A stretch of DNA of 64,000 nt from Acanthamoeba castellanii str. Neff (lineage: Eukaryota > Discosea > Longamoebia > Acanthamoebidae): the NCBI RefSeq assembly GCF_000313135.1, contig NW_004457702.1, positions 984,001 to 1,048,000 of the forward strand, read 5' to 3'. This document shows, one piece after another, positions 36,384-46,779 of this stretch (the first letter of the stretch is position 1; every line of letters starts with the position of its first letter). The notes under the pieces were generated by a model. That model made no database searches and was not told where the DNA came from. It worked only from the letters and a program-made list of their open reading frames with translations. Made by a program: the position numbers and the translations under genes.

Positions 36384-36996
36384 CGAGCGGTCAGCCGTGA
36401 GCGCGGCAAGGAGAGGGAAAGAGAGTGTGGCGTTACTTCAGCGGTGGTGCCCTTGTCTTTCTCGAGGGAGCGGGAGATGAAATAGGCCACTTGGTAAAAG
36501 ACCAGGTGGCGCACAAAGTCGCTGTCGCCGTCCCGCATGAACCGCCGCAGGGTGCGCAGCGCCGCTCGCCTAATCGTCGATGAGCCGCTGCCCAAGGCGC
36601 CGCCCATTCTGTACACCCAACATGACACGTGCGTAGGTTCGTGAGGGGCCGAGCCTCGGAAAGAGCGAAAGCGGGGAAGGGAGAAGAACGAAAGCGGCAG
36701 GAAGAGAAGAACGAAAGAAGGGCAAGTGGGGAGGGAGGGGAGGGGGGTACGTGGTGAAGAAGGCGGCGTAGGAAACGACGGAGGAGAGTTCTTCGATCTT
36801 GGGTGCCAGAGTAGCGAGGGCGTTGAGGCCGTCGAGGGCCACTTGTAAGTCCTCGCCGCACTTGTCCACCTCATCGAGGTGGACCTTCACCTCGGACGTG
36901 GCTTTAAAAACGATTGTGACGGAGGGGGGGGGGATTAGAAAATATCGGGCGAAAAGCTGTCCAGGCTTGCGATTCTTGGGGGCAGGTACCTTGCAT
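30428..36996 (-). CDS. RICTOR: RICTOR (Pianissimo), TORC2 scaffold subunit
   Basis: Orthologue of the essential TORC2 scaffold, which in amoebae (Dictyostelium piaA) is needed for AKT/PKB activation and chemotaxis. The start ATG at 36996 gives MQA, then splicing to TSEVKVHLDEVDKC and DLQVALDGLNALATLAPKIE. An ARM-like N-terminal half follows with AERQIM-free helical exons such as RTLRRFMRDGDSDF and VDPVLTPRCIIQSLLAIVE. The diagnostic middle part reads VILSKALTSQSKVVRFLATR, HMRVLLRAGVANFSAWGIEF and LVKQLSDTDSK. Next come TKHVIIPPHLYGELAKTAKG and the CFAVRGTAVYVIGMV region. The C-terminal exons give EEIILWVTNLSNHITAERAM and YRFRLPVRRFVYSLLDDSAF, matching human FRLPCRRFIQEL. Stop TAA is at 30428-30430. 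About twenty introns, several with long dinucleotide repeats. It is divergent from the IQGAP-related gene; the exact first exon is the least certain part. Confidence 0.88.
32273..32315. repeat. (GT)n dinucleotide repeat in a RICTOR intron
   Basis: About 21 GT units directly after the exon encoding DALSEAFSAPVW (plus-strand reading), inside RICTOR. Confidence 0.95.
34856..34910. repeat. (GT)n dinucleotide repeat in a RICTOR intron
   Basis: About 27 uninterrupted GT units next to the exon encoding GMVLVILVDCGLIQALVKLG. Confidence 0.97.
36300..36381. repeat. (CA)n dinucleotide repeat in a RICTOR intron
   Basis: About 41 uninterrupted CA units, the longest dinucleotide tract in the window, between RICTOR N-terminal exons. 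Confidence 0.97.
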
Positions 36997-37453
36997 TGCC
37001 TCCAATCTCGCCAATCTTGGGGTTTGTCTTCTTTGTTAGTATTTTATATTTTTACAATTATCCACAACAAATTAATTAACCACTAAATGGCCGAACAGCT
37101 AATTTAATTTTATTCTATTTACGATCGAATATTTTGAATATCTCACCGTGCAGGCTAAACACACATATAGCGGAGGAGGAATTTGAGACATTAAGGGTAA
37201 TATTGTTCTCACGCGGAGCCAATCGTGGTCGAATCAAAACCGGGAAAATATCGGCGGCCGTATTAGGATTTTCCCTTTCAAGACAACCACGCGACCACGA
37301 GAAGCAGTCTTGGTGTTCAAGCCCCCTTTTTAATCGATCAATTCTCGAGGCAGAGGTCTGTCAGTCTGGGCCGTTCCATCCATCTCGCGGGTGGGAAGAA
37401 GTAGCGAGGACGAATTAGATTTAGAGATTCGAATTGCTGAAAGAATAAGCGAC
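36997..37453. promoter_or_regulatory. Bidirectional promoter region, RICTOR / IQGAP-related gene
   Basis: 457 bp between two divergent start codons. The centre (about 37030-37150) is AT-rich and has no coding character. No factor site was identified; shared regulation is inferred only from orientation. Confidence 0.4.
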
Positions 37454-40400
37454 ATGTCGGAACCGTCGCCGCGTGGAAAGAAAGAGCGATCCTCGACGAG
37501 GGACAGGAAGGAGAGCAGCAGAAAGGAGGAGGGCGGCAAGGAGCGAGAGCGGTCCTCGACGAGGGAGAGGTCCTCGAGGAAGAAGGAGGAGCTGACCAGC
37601 TCGTCGGAATCGTCGGCGACGGAAGCGCATGCGGACGACAAAAAGAGACTTCGTTCGGCTTCATCGCGCAGCCACAAGAGTGACAGCTCGAAGACGCACA
37701 GCCCGCGCACGAAGACCTCCGATCGGGATGAGAAGAGGGAAGACAAGAAGGAGAAGGGAAAGGAGGTCGCCAAGGAATCCTCCACCGCCGTAGTCGCCGC
37801 TACGAAGAAGGGAGGCGACGAGAGCAGGACCCTGGTCCCCTCAGAGGCCGTGGTGCGGCCCATTCAGATCGCGGCCGATGAGGAGCTCGACGGCGAGGCC
37901 GCCCTCTTTGGTCAGCAGAAGGAGGCCCTCTTGATGCTGCTCGAGGCGCGCATGCTTCTCACCAAGATGGTGAGATGGCGATGGATCAAGGAGCAGAACG
38001 AAATCGAGGAGAGGAGGAAGAAGACTCAGGAAGAGAAGAAGAAGAAGGGCAAGCTCAGCGTAACCGAGATCCAATCTGTGCTCAAGTCCCAGCCCGATGG
38101 AGAGGACGGCGACTGGACCTCAGGTGCGCAGCCATTCTTCGCGCCATTAATTTACAAAATTGACACTTACACTTCATTCTTTGTTTGGCCTTTTCCAGAG
38201 ATCCAAGAGCTCAAGCGCCAGCTTGTCATCGAGATCAGGCGCAACCACGTCCTCGATCGCGATCTCCAGAAGCTCGACAAGCGTATCGGTCTCCTCATCA
38301 AGAACCGCACCACACTTCAGGTGCGTTGCCAAGATTCGTTTGACCACGTCAAGCCGGCAAATCACTAAACCCCCCCCCATCTTTCAGGATGTGCTGGAGG
38401 GTCTGGAGAAGGGAAAGAAGAAGAGCAAGGCCAGGGGCAAGGGCGAGGAGCAGATCTGGGATCTCAAGAAGGACCCGCGCAAGATGGAGGTAAGTGTGCA
38501 CTGACGTCTTTTGACCCTTTGTTTTTAGTGTAAGTGTTATTAATCTTCCAATTTCGTGTTTTCATCTGCTCAGTTCTACCAAGAGCTGTTCTACTTGCTG
38601 CAAACCGAGCCCAAGTACCTCGCGAAATGCGTGTACCACGTCCAGCCCGAGCAGATGGATTCCTTCCTCGACACTACGATCCTCACTCTCTACGGTGACG
38701 CCTTCTCGCCTCGTGAGGAGTACCTCATCCTCTCCCTCTTCAAGCTCGCCATCAAGAACGAGATCTCGAAGATCAATTCGCTCTCCGACTTCTTGAAGGC
38801 CAACACCGTGGTGCCGAAGATGGTGATCACCTACAACCGACGCAAGCAGGGTCTCGAGTACCTCAGGAGCACCCTCGGCCCTCTGCTGAAGATCGTGATG
38901 GAGAAGACCGATCTCAGCTTGGAGCTGCACCCCACCGTCATCTACCAGTCCATGATTAACGAGATGGAGATTCGCACCGGCGAGAAATCGACTCTCGAGA
39001 GGAACATTCCTGAGGAGAAGGCGATGAGCAACCCCGAGGTGAAGTCGATCATGAACCAGCGGCTCAACGCTCTCCAGGAGATCTGTCAGATGTTCCTCGA
39101 CGGCGTCATCAACTCGATGAACAACCTCCCCTACGGTATTCGCTGGATCTGTAAGCAGATCAAGCACCTCTCCATGGACCGCTTCGGCGAGGCCCTCGAT
39201 AACGACCAGGTAAGAACCCATCATGCCCCCCCCCCGCTTCTTTCTCCTAGCCCTGACCGTTCTTCTCTTTCCATCTTGCAGGTGTTGAAGGTGACGGGTT
39301 ACTTCGTGTACTACCGTTTCATCAACTTGGCCATCGTCACGCCTGATGCCTACAACGTCGTCGACAAGGAGCTGGAGCCCGTCGTCCGTAAGAACCTGGT
39401 CGTCGTCGGTAAGGTGCTTCAGAACTTGTTCAACTTCCGCCTGTTCAGCAAGCAGGAGAAGTACATGATGCCCCTCAACGACTTCATCGAGAAGAACAAG
39501 CTCACCGTCGAGCACTACTTCAACTCCCTCGTCAAGGTGAGTCTCTGCCCTTACGCGTGCACATGCGCCTTTGCGCCCTCCTCCCTTGCTCACCCTCTTT
39601 CTTCTCTCCCTCAGGTCGACGACCCCGAGGACCACCTCCAAGTGAACAAGTACATGGAGCTGACGCAGAAGACCAAGCCCGTGATCCTCATCTCGCTTCA
39701 CGAAATCTCGGCCACGCACCACCTCGTGCTGCAGAACCTCGACGCCCTCGCCGAGAAGGACGACGAGCTGAGAGTGATCATGAAGGATCTCGGCGACGCG
39801 CCTCCTGAGATTCCCGAGGAGGACGATCGTGAGATCCAGCTTACCCTCACCTCCAACCGGTTCAAGGTCGAAGTCGAGGAGGACAATGAAGTGGAGCGTC
39901 TCTACGCCGAAACGAAGGAGCTCATCATCCCCGTGCTGCGGACGATCCCCATCGAAACGTCCATCCACCGCCTGCACCTCACCGACGTGCTGGAGTCGGG
40001 CATTCGCTTTGCCGGCGAGACCAACAACAAGCAGCTATCTACACAAGTACGATCAAATCCTGTCCCTGTGTACACTTGACTTGAGCTAACCGCGTCTCAC
40101 TCAATCGTCGCTGCGCAGATCAACAAGATCCTGGAGAACATCGCCAAGCTCGAGAAGGAGGGCCGTCTGTCGAAGTCGGATCGCTACGAGAGCTTCGTGC
40201 ACGACATCTCGCTCGAGGTGGCCAACAGGGCGGTCATTCGAGAGCAACAGAAGAGGGAAATCGAACGTTTGACCCAGACCCTGACCAACCTCCGCAAGCA
40301 CCAGGCCTACGTCAAGGAGCAGATCGCTCAGTACCAGGAGTACCTGCAACAGTGCCGCGAGCAGCACTACCGACCCACCTCGGCGAAGCTCAAGGGCAGC

Positions 40401-40898
40401 AAGAAGAGCAAGAAGGCCGCCCCGCAGGCCGCCGCCGGCAAGACCATGGCCGGTCCGTTCAAGTTCAGCTACAAGGACTTGCAGAAGCAGGTGCGTTTCT
40501 TCCTCGAGGCCGCGTTTCCTGCGATAAGCCGCTTGCTCAACTTATTCTCTCCACCCGACACACCAGGGCGTGATCGTTGACTCTGAGGTGCCCGCTCTCT
40601 CGCGCAAGAAGACCCAGTTCCTCATCTCGTCGGCGGAAGTCGGCATCTTCGACATCGTCGCCAAGATCGCTGGTATCTCTGTCGAGAAGGTACCTACTGT
40701 TTTCTTTCGGCCGTTGATTCGTTTTGCGAAGCTGGCGCCTGATTCTGACCGATCTGTCGCTAACAGATGACGCTCGAGCTGGACGATCTGTTGGAGAGGC
40801 ACTACAACGGTGTGGAGTACCTCGAGCTCGAGCAGGTGACGCTGGACGTCAACATGACCATCCACTTGATCAACAAGTTCTTCTTGGGCAAGAAGTAA
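37454..40898 (+). CDS. IQGAP-related protein (RasGAP-like plus RasGAP C-terminal domain)
   Basis: Resembles the IQGAP-related proteins of amoebae (Dictyostelium DGAP1/GAPA), which bind Rac1 and cortexillin to control cortical actin and cytokinesis. A charged Ser/Lys/Glu leader (MSEPSPRGKKERSS) and a helical segment (EIQELKRQLVIEIRRNHVLD) precede the RasGAP-related domain, with FYQELFYLLQTEPKYLAKCV, DTTILTLYGDAFSPREEYLI, NRRKQGLEYLRSTLGPLLK, MFLDGVINSMNNLPYGIRWI and YYRFINLAIVTPDAYNVV. The last is the IQGAP version of the YYRYMNPAIVAP motif. A conserved RasGAP_C region (FKFSYKDLQKQGVI, SSAEVGIFDIVAKIAG, HLINKFFLGKK) ends the protein. No calponin homology or IQ motif is visible, as in DGAP1. 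Seven or so introns. Stop TAA is at 40896-40898. Confidence 0.9.
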
Positions 40899-41584
40899 GC
40901 TACTGGATTGGAGGAGAGCCCGCTCCTCCGCTCATGTCTGATGTTGTGTTTTCTCCGCTGGCCCCACAAAATGTAATCCACCCCTTTACAGCTAACGTGC
41001 ACCCCCAGCGAAACTGTGATCAATTTGAGGCCGCGCCAAGGTCGCCTAGCGGCTGTGCGTGTAGAGGAGGACGAGGATGATCGGATCATGGCGCAACCTG
41101 GAGATGGGGGGAGGGAAGAGAGGCGCGAGCCCCAGACCCGACTCAACACCGAGCGGCAGGACGTGCGCGGGATTGCACGCGCTGATGCCCCCAGTCCCGG
41201 GTGCAACCACGATGGCAACAATAAGAAGAAGAACGGAAACCGCTCATGGTGTACCACAAAAGAAATGCCATTGTCCATTCTTTTATTTTTAGTATTCCTG
41301 TGTTCCAGTGGAACCTTCTGGAAGGTTGAAACCGCCTGTTTAGAATTCCTTTGTTCGGAGGCCTCAGAAACGTGACGTGGTGGCGGATTCTAAAAAATGT
41401 GGTTTACTGGGAGACCTTCCTTTTCCGTTCCCCAGTCGTTGTGGATTGGCCGAGATTGTGTCGGGCTGGGAGAGCGGTACCTTTTGAGCGAGTCCATTAG
41501 AACATTTCAGTTTTACCCACCACCTCACCAAGAACAACAACTCAAGAACAGAAGACCGCAACACACAGCTTCAACTCGAACGAG
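40899..41584. promoter_or_regulatory. Intergenic region upstream of the lipase gene
   Basis: 686 bp between two plus-strand genes with no convincing exon. It holds the 3' end of the IQGAP-related gene and, at 41311-41328, a heat-shock-element-like array (separate entry). The last 60 bp before the lipase ATG are A/C-rich, as expected of a 5' leader. Confidence 0.45.
41311..41328. promoter_or_regulatory. Heat shock element-like array
   Basis: Three perfect alternating HSF pentamers plus a weaker fourth are seen: GAA-cc-TTC-tg-GAA-gg-TT. This fits the nGAAnnTTCnnGAAn consensus for a trimeric heat shock factor. It lies 257 bp upstream of the lipase ATG. Function is inferred from the motif only. 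Confidence 0.55.
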
Positions 41585-42610
41585 ATGTCTTTCCTCGCAC
41601 GTACTATTTCTCGCCTCTTTGGGGCCTCAGCTGCCAGCACCACCTCCATCTCGACTCCCATCACGACTCCCGCGACCCCCACCACGACCCCCGCTACTTG
41701 GCCCACCCTCGCCTCGAGCTGTTTCGATGAAGACTTCTTCACCTTTGCGCACGACCAACACCAGACGAAGACCATCACCACCCTCGAAGACGAAGTAGAT
41801 CTCGGTATGTCGTTTGTGCTCCTTTCCGACCACTTCGAGAAGCTCGCCTCTTTCGACAACGACGAGGTCCGCCAGATGGGCGACTTCGCCAGCCTCGCCT
41901 ATCTCGACCGCCAGGCCAACGTCGATGCTGGCGCCACCACCTACGACGTGACCGCCTTTGCCACCGCGATCTCGTCGGGCTACGTGAGGACCCAGGGCCG
42001 CGACGTGGTCCTCACCTACAAGGGCACCGACACAGCCACCGACTTCATGACCGACTTCAACGCCTGGCCCGTGTACAACAAGGAACTCCTGCCCGAGGGG
42101 TTCATCCATCGCGGGTTCCTTCTCGCCTTCCAGAGCTCGTGGCCCCAGGTTGAGGCCGCCCTCAACCGCCACGCCGCGAGCCAAGGCCTTGGCGTAGCCG
42201 AGCTCAACTTCACCGTGTGCGGCCACAGCCTCGGCGCGGCGCAGGCCACCCTGGCCGCGCTTCAGCTGGCCCACCTCGTGGCCTCGGTCGAGCAGGTTCG
42301 GCTCCTCACGTTCGGCTCGCCGCGCGTGTTCTCGTGGGCGGGGGCCGCCTACTTTGAGCGCCTTGGCCTGGGAGCGCGCACGCTTCGTGTGGCCGAGAAT
42401 GGAGCCGACCCGGTGACGATGGTCAATCTCGGAAGCCTTGGTTTCAAGCACGTCGGGTTGAATCTGCGCGTCGAGAAGCCCGCCGCAGCCTGGCCCCATC
42501 TTATGGAGGGTTACATGGCTGGCTTCTTGGCCCTCACGACTTCGACCTTTGTGCCGTCCTTCCCCCTGGGCTCCCGTCGCGCCCTCCTCCGCCTTCTCCG
42601 ACTCCATTAA
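41585..42610 (+). CDS. Class 3 (fungal-type) lipase
   Basis: Intronless 341-residue alpha/beta hydrolase of the lipase_3 family, predicted to cleave acyl esters of tri- or monoacylglycerols. The nucleophile elbow is VCGHSLGAAQA with Ser215. The strand before it and an oxyanion-side DVVLTYKGTDTATDFMTDF are typical, followed by HRGFLLAFQSSWPQV. A likely catalytic Asp lies in ENGADPVTMV and a His near FKHVGLNL. The N-terminus MSFLARTISRLFGASAASTT is basic/amphipathic and Thr/Pro-rich afterwards; it could be a mitochondrial or other targeting leader, with no clear signal peptide. It is convergent with the reductase gene, 94 bp apart. The upstream heat-shock-like motif hints at stress control. Confidence 0.88.
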   Translation: MSFLARTISRLFGASAASTTSISTPITTPATPTTTPATWPTLASSCFDEDFFTFAHDQHQTKTITTLEDEVDLGMSFVLLSDHFEKLASFDNDEVRQMGDFASLAYLDRQANVDAGATTYDVTAFATAISSGYVRTQGRDVVLTYKGTDTATDFMTDFNAWPVYNKELLPEGFIHRGFLLAFQSSWPQVEAALNRHAASQGLGVAELNFTVCGHSLGAAQATLAALQLAHLVASVEQVRLLTFGSPRVFSWAGAAYFERLGLGARTLRVAENGADPVTMVNLGSLGFKHVGLNLRVEKPAAAWPHLMEGYMAGFLALTTSTFVPSFPLGSRRALLRLLRLH

Positions 42611-42704
42611 TTGTAAATCGTCTCTTCATATCTCATCATTAAAGTTGAATTCAATCATTTCTTCGTCCAATTTGCCCCTTGTTGCACATCTTCGGTTTCG
42701 TTTG

Positions 42705-44236
42705 TTAAAAAAACGCAAAGTTCCTCATGGATTGCCCTGTACTGGGCAGTCTCACGTGGAAGGCAACGGTGAGCACGATCTTGCCGATGGCCCTGCCGCT
42801 TCCCTGCAGCGCGAGGGCTTCCGCCAGCTTGTCCCACGCGAATCTGACGTTGGCTGTCGAGCGCAGCACCTTGGAATCGACCAGCGATGCCACCCGGTTG
42901 AGGATGGCTCCCTGCCTCTCCGGCTCCACTCCATACACCCCACGAGCGAACATCATCTCCCACACCAGAGAGCCGCGCTTCATCTGTGGTTGAGATAGGT
43001 GTGCGTGTGATATCATGCGAGTGAGCGTCGGTGGTGTCGATTTCAGGCGTGGAGGCTCGCACGAAGAGAGGTGCTGTGTTGACGGGCTTTTGGATGGGGA
43101 GGATGTGCCCGATCTTGCCCAGCGGATTGACCAGCTCGATGAGCTGCTCGATCACAGGATCTGGTTCGCTCGTGTTGAAGATGAAGTCCACGCCCTGTTC
43201 AATAGCGAGACTCGGTCGGTCGGTGAAGACCAGTTGAGTAGAAGGATTGTGGTACCTTGAGGCCCAGCTGGGCGAGCTCATCTGCGAGAGGATTGCGGTG
43301 ATTGATGGTGTAGTCGGCTCCGTGAGCCTTGCAGTACGCGACCGTCTCTGCCCTCGATGCGGACCCGATCACTCTTCCAATCTTAAGAACCTGTTGTAGC
43401 ACCGAGGTTGGTTTGTTTGAACTAAACTGTCCACACACTGAAGCAACGCACATGTTTAGCGATCTGCAGGGCAATGGAACCCACGCCACCTGCGCCGCCC
43501 AGCACCAGGAGGGTCTTGTTGCGATTGACGGTCTCATCACCCACGTCCGCCGGCACCGGGATGCCGAAGCCCTCCACCAACATCTCCCACGCCGTAAGAC
43601 TCTGCGCTCCGGCTGTAAGCCACTGTTCGTGGGTGTGCGGTGGTGCGCGTGTGCGGAGGCCGGAGACAGTGTGATGGAGGGGAGCGTACGGTGAGGGGGA
43701 GGGCAGCGGCGTCCTCGTGGATGAGGGACGAGGGCTTGCGGCCGACGATGCGCTCGTCGACGACTGTGTACTCGGCAAAGCTGCCGGCTCTGTTGATCGC
43801 GCCTGCCCAACAGTAGGTGGTGAGCAATGAGGCAGTACCGCCGCTGCGCACGCACCAGCAAAGTAGACCTCGTCGCCGGGCTTGAAGAGGGTGGCCTCGG
43901 CGCCCACGGCTTCTACCACGCCCGACGCGTCCCATCCGGGGATGAGAGGAGGTGATTCGATCGGAACGTTAGGGTCCCCGCCCCAGTTGGTAATCTGCTT
44001 CACGTCCACCTGTGTGGTTTATTGTTTCGCAACAACTCAAGATTAGAAGAAGATAAGAAGACAAGAGGAAGAAGAGAGCGTACGGGGTTGGTGGCAACGG
44101 CAACGACGCGAACCAGAAGGTCGCGCGGACCCGGCTGCGGTTTGGGCACCTCGACTACATGGAGCACGTCCGAGGGCTGGCCGAGGCGGGTGAGGCCGTA
44201 GGCTTTGATGCTGGTCTGCTTGCTCTGCTCGGACAT
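42705..44236 (-). CDS. Medium-chain zinc-type alcohol dehydrogenase / quinone oxidoreductase-like
   Basis: NAD(P)H-dependent reductase of the medium-chain dehydrogenase superfamily. The start MSEQSKQTSIKAYGLTRLGQ fits the family N-terminus. The GroES-like half has LLVRVVAVATNPVDVKQ, PLIPGWDASGVVEAVG and FKPGDEVYFAG, and lacks the catalytic-zinc Cys, as in the quinone-oxidoreductase/ZTA1 side of the family. The Rossmann motif is LLVLGGAGGVGSIALQIAK, followed by VIGSASRAETVAYCKAHGAD. After GVDFIFNTSE and NPLGKIGHILP, the final exon starts MKRGSLVWEMMFARGVYG and carries GKIVLTV near the end. Five short introns. It shares a 251-bp spacer with the divergent F-box gene. Substrate cannot be predicted. 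Confidence 0.85.
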
Positions 44237-44487
44237 GAGTGTGATCACTGCCTTTTAGTGACGGTTGGTTTGTGTGCGTGTGGGCTTGGTGTGGGCTTGG
44301 AGGTTTTGAGAAGAACCAACCAGAAAAGTCGTCGATGACCAAGAGCCGAACCGGGGCCTTCGCGACGACTGGTCAGGCTCGCCACCTTAAAGTGGAACTT
44401 TTTCGGTGACTAATGCTAATGTGACAAAGCCCACATACTATTAAACTGTTGTTCTCTATTTTCACTAAATATTTGCCCAGCCCAGCG
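44237..44487. promoter_or_regulatory. Bidirectional promoter region, reductase / F-box gene
   Basis: 251 bp between divergent start codons with no coding character. An AT-rich segment (about 44405-44475) lies on the F-box side. Confidence 0.35.
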
Positions 44488-46133
44488 ATGGAAGCGCAAC
44501 AAGACGCAAGAGGCGTAGGGAGTTTGGGCAGGTTGGCCGACGAGCTCCTGCTGGTGGTCCTGTCGCACTTGCCGGTTTCCGACCTCGGAGCTGTCGTTCC
44601 CTTGGTTCGTTCTCGCCCACACCCAGCAGGGCACGTTGCGAGTGTGTGACCTCATAGAAATGGGGGGGGGGACAAGGTGTGCAAGCAACTGCATCGGCTG
44701 TCCGACGACGCCAGCCTCTGGCGGCACAGGTACGCCGGCCAGTTCGGTGCGTGGGTGCCGGCGGTCCACTGCCAGCAGCTCAGCGAGGGCCTCGGCTCGT
44801 GGAAGCTCAAGTACCGGCTCGAGCACGCGCTGACGCAGGGCAGTGGCCACGACCTGTTCGCCTTCGGCTTCATGGACTGCCAGCCGGACCAGGGGACCCG
44901 CCACTCCATGTCCTACGTACACTACAGTCCGACAGTCGACGCGCTGGTGCTGGTGCACAATGTCGATGTGCGCGTGCTCTACCTCAACATTGGCGCGCCG
45001 ATCCTTCCGACCTGTCCCAAGCGCGGCCGCACTCTGGTGTGGCGTGCACGGTGCGGCGATCGGGTGGGCTACGCGTTGGACCAGCACCCGACCGACCCGG
45101 GCATGGTGCACGAGACCCTGTGGTCTCTTGTGCAGAGCTCGCCCTCCTTCGACTTCCTCCACGAATGGGACGCCATCTGGAAGTACGCATCATTGCCCTT
45201 GCATCGTGTGTGTCATGTATGAGGTGTGTGTGGGTGGTGTCTTCCAATGTCGCTGACATCCCAATGCCGCAGCCTGTTGCCGCTGCGCCAGATGCGGCTA
45301 GCGGCTCTGGGGCAGGCCGAGGAACTCGCATTCCAGCCCCAGACGATCAGCATCCATCAGCCCTGGTCGTTTCTTGCGCACATCTTGAAGGGCGGGGCGC
45401 CTGCGCTGCGATCGCTGGCAATCTATCATCCAGGCTTTGTCATCAATGACACGGAAGATGCTTCACGCCCGCGTGACTCGATCGTCACAGTGCTGCACCT
45501 CATAGCAACGCGGAATAGCCGATTGGAGCGCATTTCGCTGGGCTTGACCGATCTCATCGACGACATCGTGCCTGTCATCAGTACTTACAATACCAATGCC
45601 GCTCTACATCTCACGTTTGGCTCCCAATCTGACGTGGCACCACCAAACGATACCAACCACAGAGAATCATCCCAGATTGCGCGTTCTGTCAGTACGATTG
45701 AACACCATGAGCCTCCGTAAGTAAACTATGACTACTTCCCTTTATCTCCATTGCTGGTTTCGCTCTTTTTGTTCTCATCTCTTTTTCGCTCTTTTCCCTG
45801 TTCCCAACATCAGAGGTGCCGGCCAAGGTGGTTTGGCTGCGACTCGTCGAAGCACTCTCTCACAGCAGCTCACTGGAAACACTGAAGCTCATCTTTGCTG
45901 GCAAGTACCGCTCGGCCGGAAGCGACGACGGATCGGACGCCGCAGACCAGTTGGCCGCACTTCCCTCGCTCCTCAGCGCCTGTGGCCCGCAGCTGCGCAA
46001 AGTGGGCCTTTACTGCGTGCCGGAGCCACTGCGCCAGCAGATCGACGCCACGATGGCTGCCTACCCGGACCTACCCGTCCGCTTCAAGGCTGTGTTCGGC
46101 CAACCCACAACCACAAACCCGCTGGTCACGTGA
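44488..46133 (+). CDS. F-box protein
   Basis: Probable substrate receptor of an SCF ubiquitin ligase. After MEAQQDARGVGSL the F-box reads RLADELLLVVLSHLPVSDLG and, across the first intron, AVVPL|VCKQLHRLSDDASLWRH, a clear L..LP.E.L..IL..L..D L..V..VCk...LS.d..LW pattern. The rest (about 430 residues) has no family I can name: HALTQGSGHDLFAFGFMDC, DFLHEWDAIWK and a leucine-rich C-terminal part (FLAHILKGGAPALRSLAIYH, SLETLKLIFAGKYRS) that may fold as irregular LRRs. Splice joins follow in-frame GT-AG sites; the intron near 45720-45815 is the least certain. Confidence 0.75.
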
Positions 46134-46209
46134 GCAGCATATCTTGGGCCTATGAGAAACAAGCGGTTGCACATTAATACCAAAGTGTGTGACACATACC
46201 TAGGTTCAA

Positions 46210-46700
46210 CTAAAACAACCTCCTAAGCAACCAGGCGAGGAAAACAGCAACCAAGAATTCCAACATCCACCCAATCAGATAGTGGGCCTGCCAGCGTGCG
46301 TAGGCCCCCACCAGCCGCAGATTGCGCTCGACCGGGGGCAAGAGCTTCAGCTTGCCCAGACACCGCTCCTTGATGTCACTTCTCAAGTTGTACTTGTCGG
46401 CGAAGCACAGGAGGGCCTCGACGCTTGCCTGGCACAGCGGCGCGCGGTCGTAGGGGTAAAGGTGGTCCAGCATGACGATGTCTGACCCGGAACCAGCGCG
46501 CGTGGGCCTCTTCTTCGTGGATCTCGACCACGGTATGCTCCGACTCGGCCGTGCAGCGGACTGGCGAGGCGATGGCCATGAGGAGACGGTAGACGTGAAA
46601 GCGGGCCTCGCCGTTCACCAGATCGCCGTGCTGGTCGCTGTCGTAGGGGCGCCCACCAGTATCGTGGTGATTGCAACAGTGACGTCACTGCATGTCGAAG
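46210..46700 (-). pseudogene. BTB/POZ-like gene with broken reading frame and a C-terminal membrane anchor
   Basis: Conserved BTB pieces occur in order but in different frames without obvious introns. They are SDVTVAITT (about 46675), EARFHVYRLLMAIASPV (about 46600) with VVEIHEEE, then GSGSDIVMLDHLYPYDRAPL and SVEALLCFADKYNLRSDIKE (46490-46370). The 3' part ends in a hydrophobic tail (WMLEFLVAVFLAWLLRRLF) that would be a tail anchor. At least two frame changes separate the blocks. It could be a decaying paralogue, a sequence error, or a gene with very short atypical introns. It is convergent with the F-box gene (77 bp). The minus-strand 5' end lies near the start of the next plus-strand gene. 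Confidence 0.5.
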
Positions 46701-46779
46701 AACTTTTCCAAAAACGAAAAATTTGGGACAGATTTAAAAAGTAGAGAAATCGCGCCACTGCCGAAATCTCAATTCAAAG

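Noticed and set aside
38562..39977. 471-residue open frame on the minus strand opposite the IQGAP-related gene
   Set aside because: It runs through clear introns and RasGAP exons of the plus-strand gene and has the composition expected of an antisense frame.
41016..41375. 119-residue open frame between the IQGAP-related and lipase genes
   Set aside because: No homology, poor start context, and it overlaps the promoter motif; composition is unlike the neighbouring genes.
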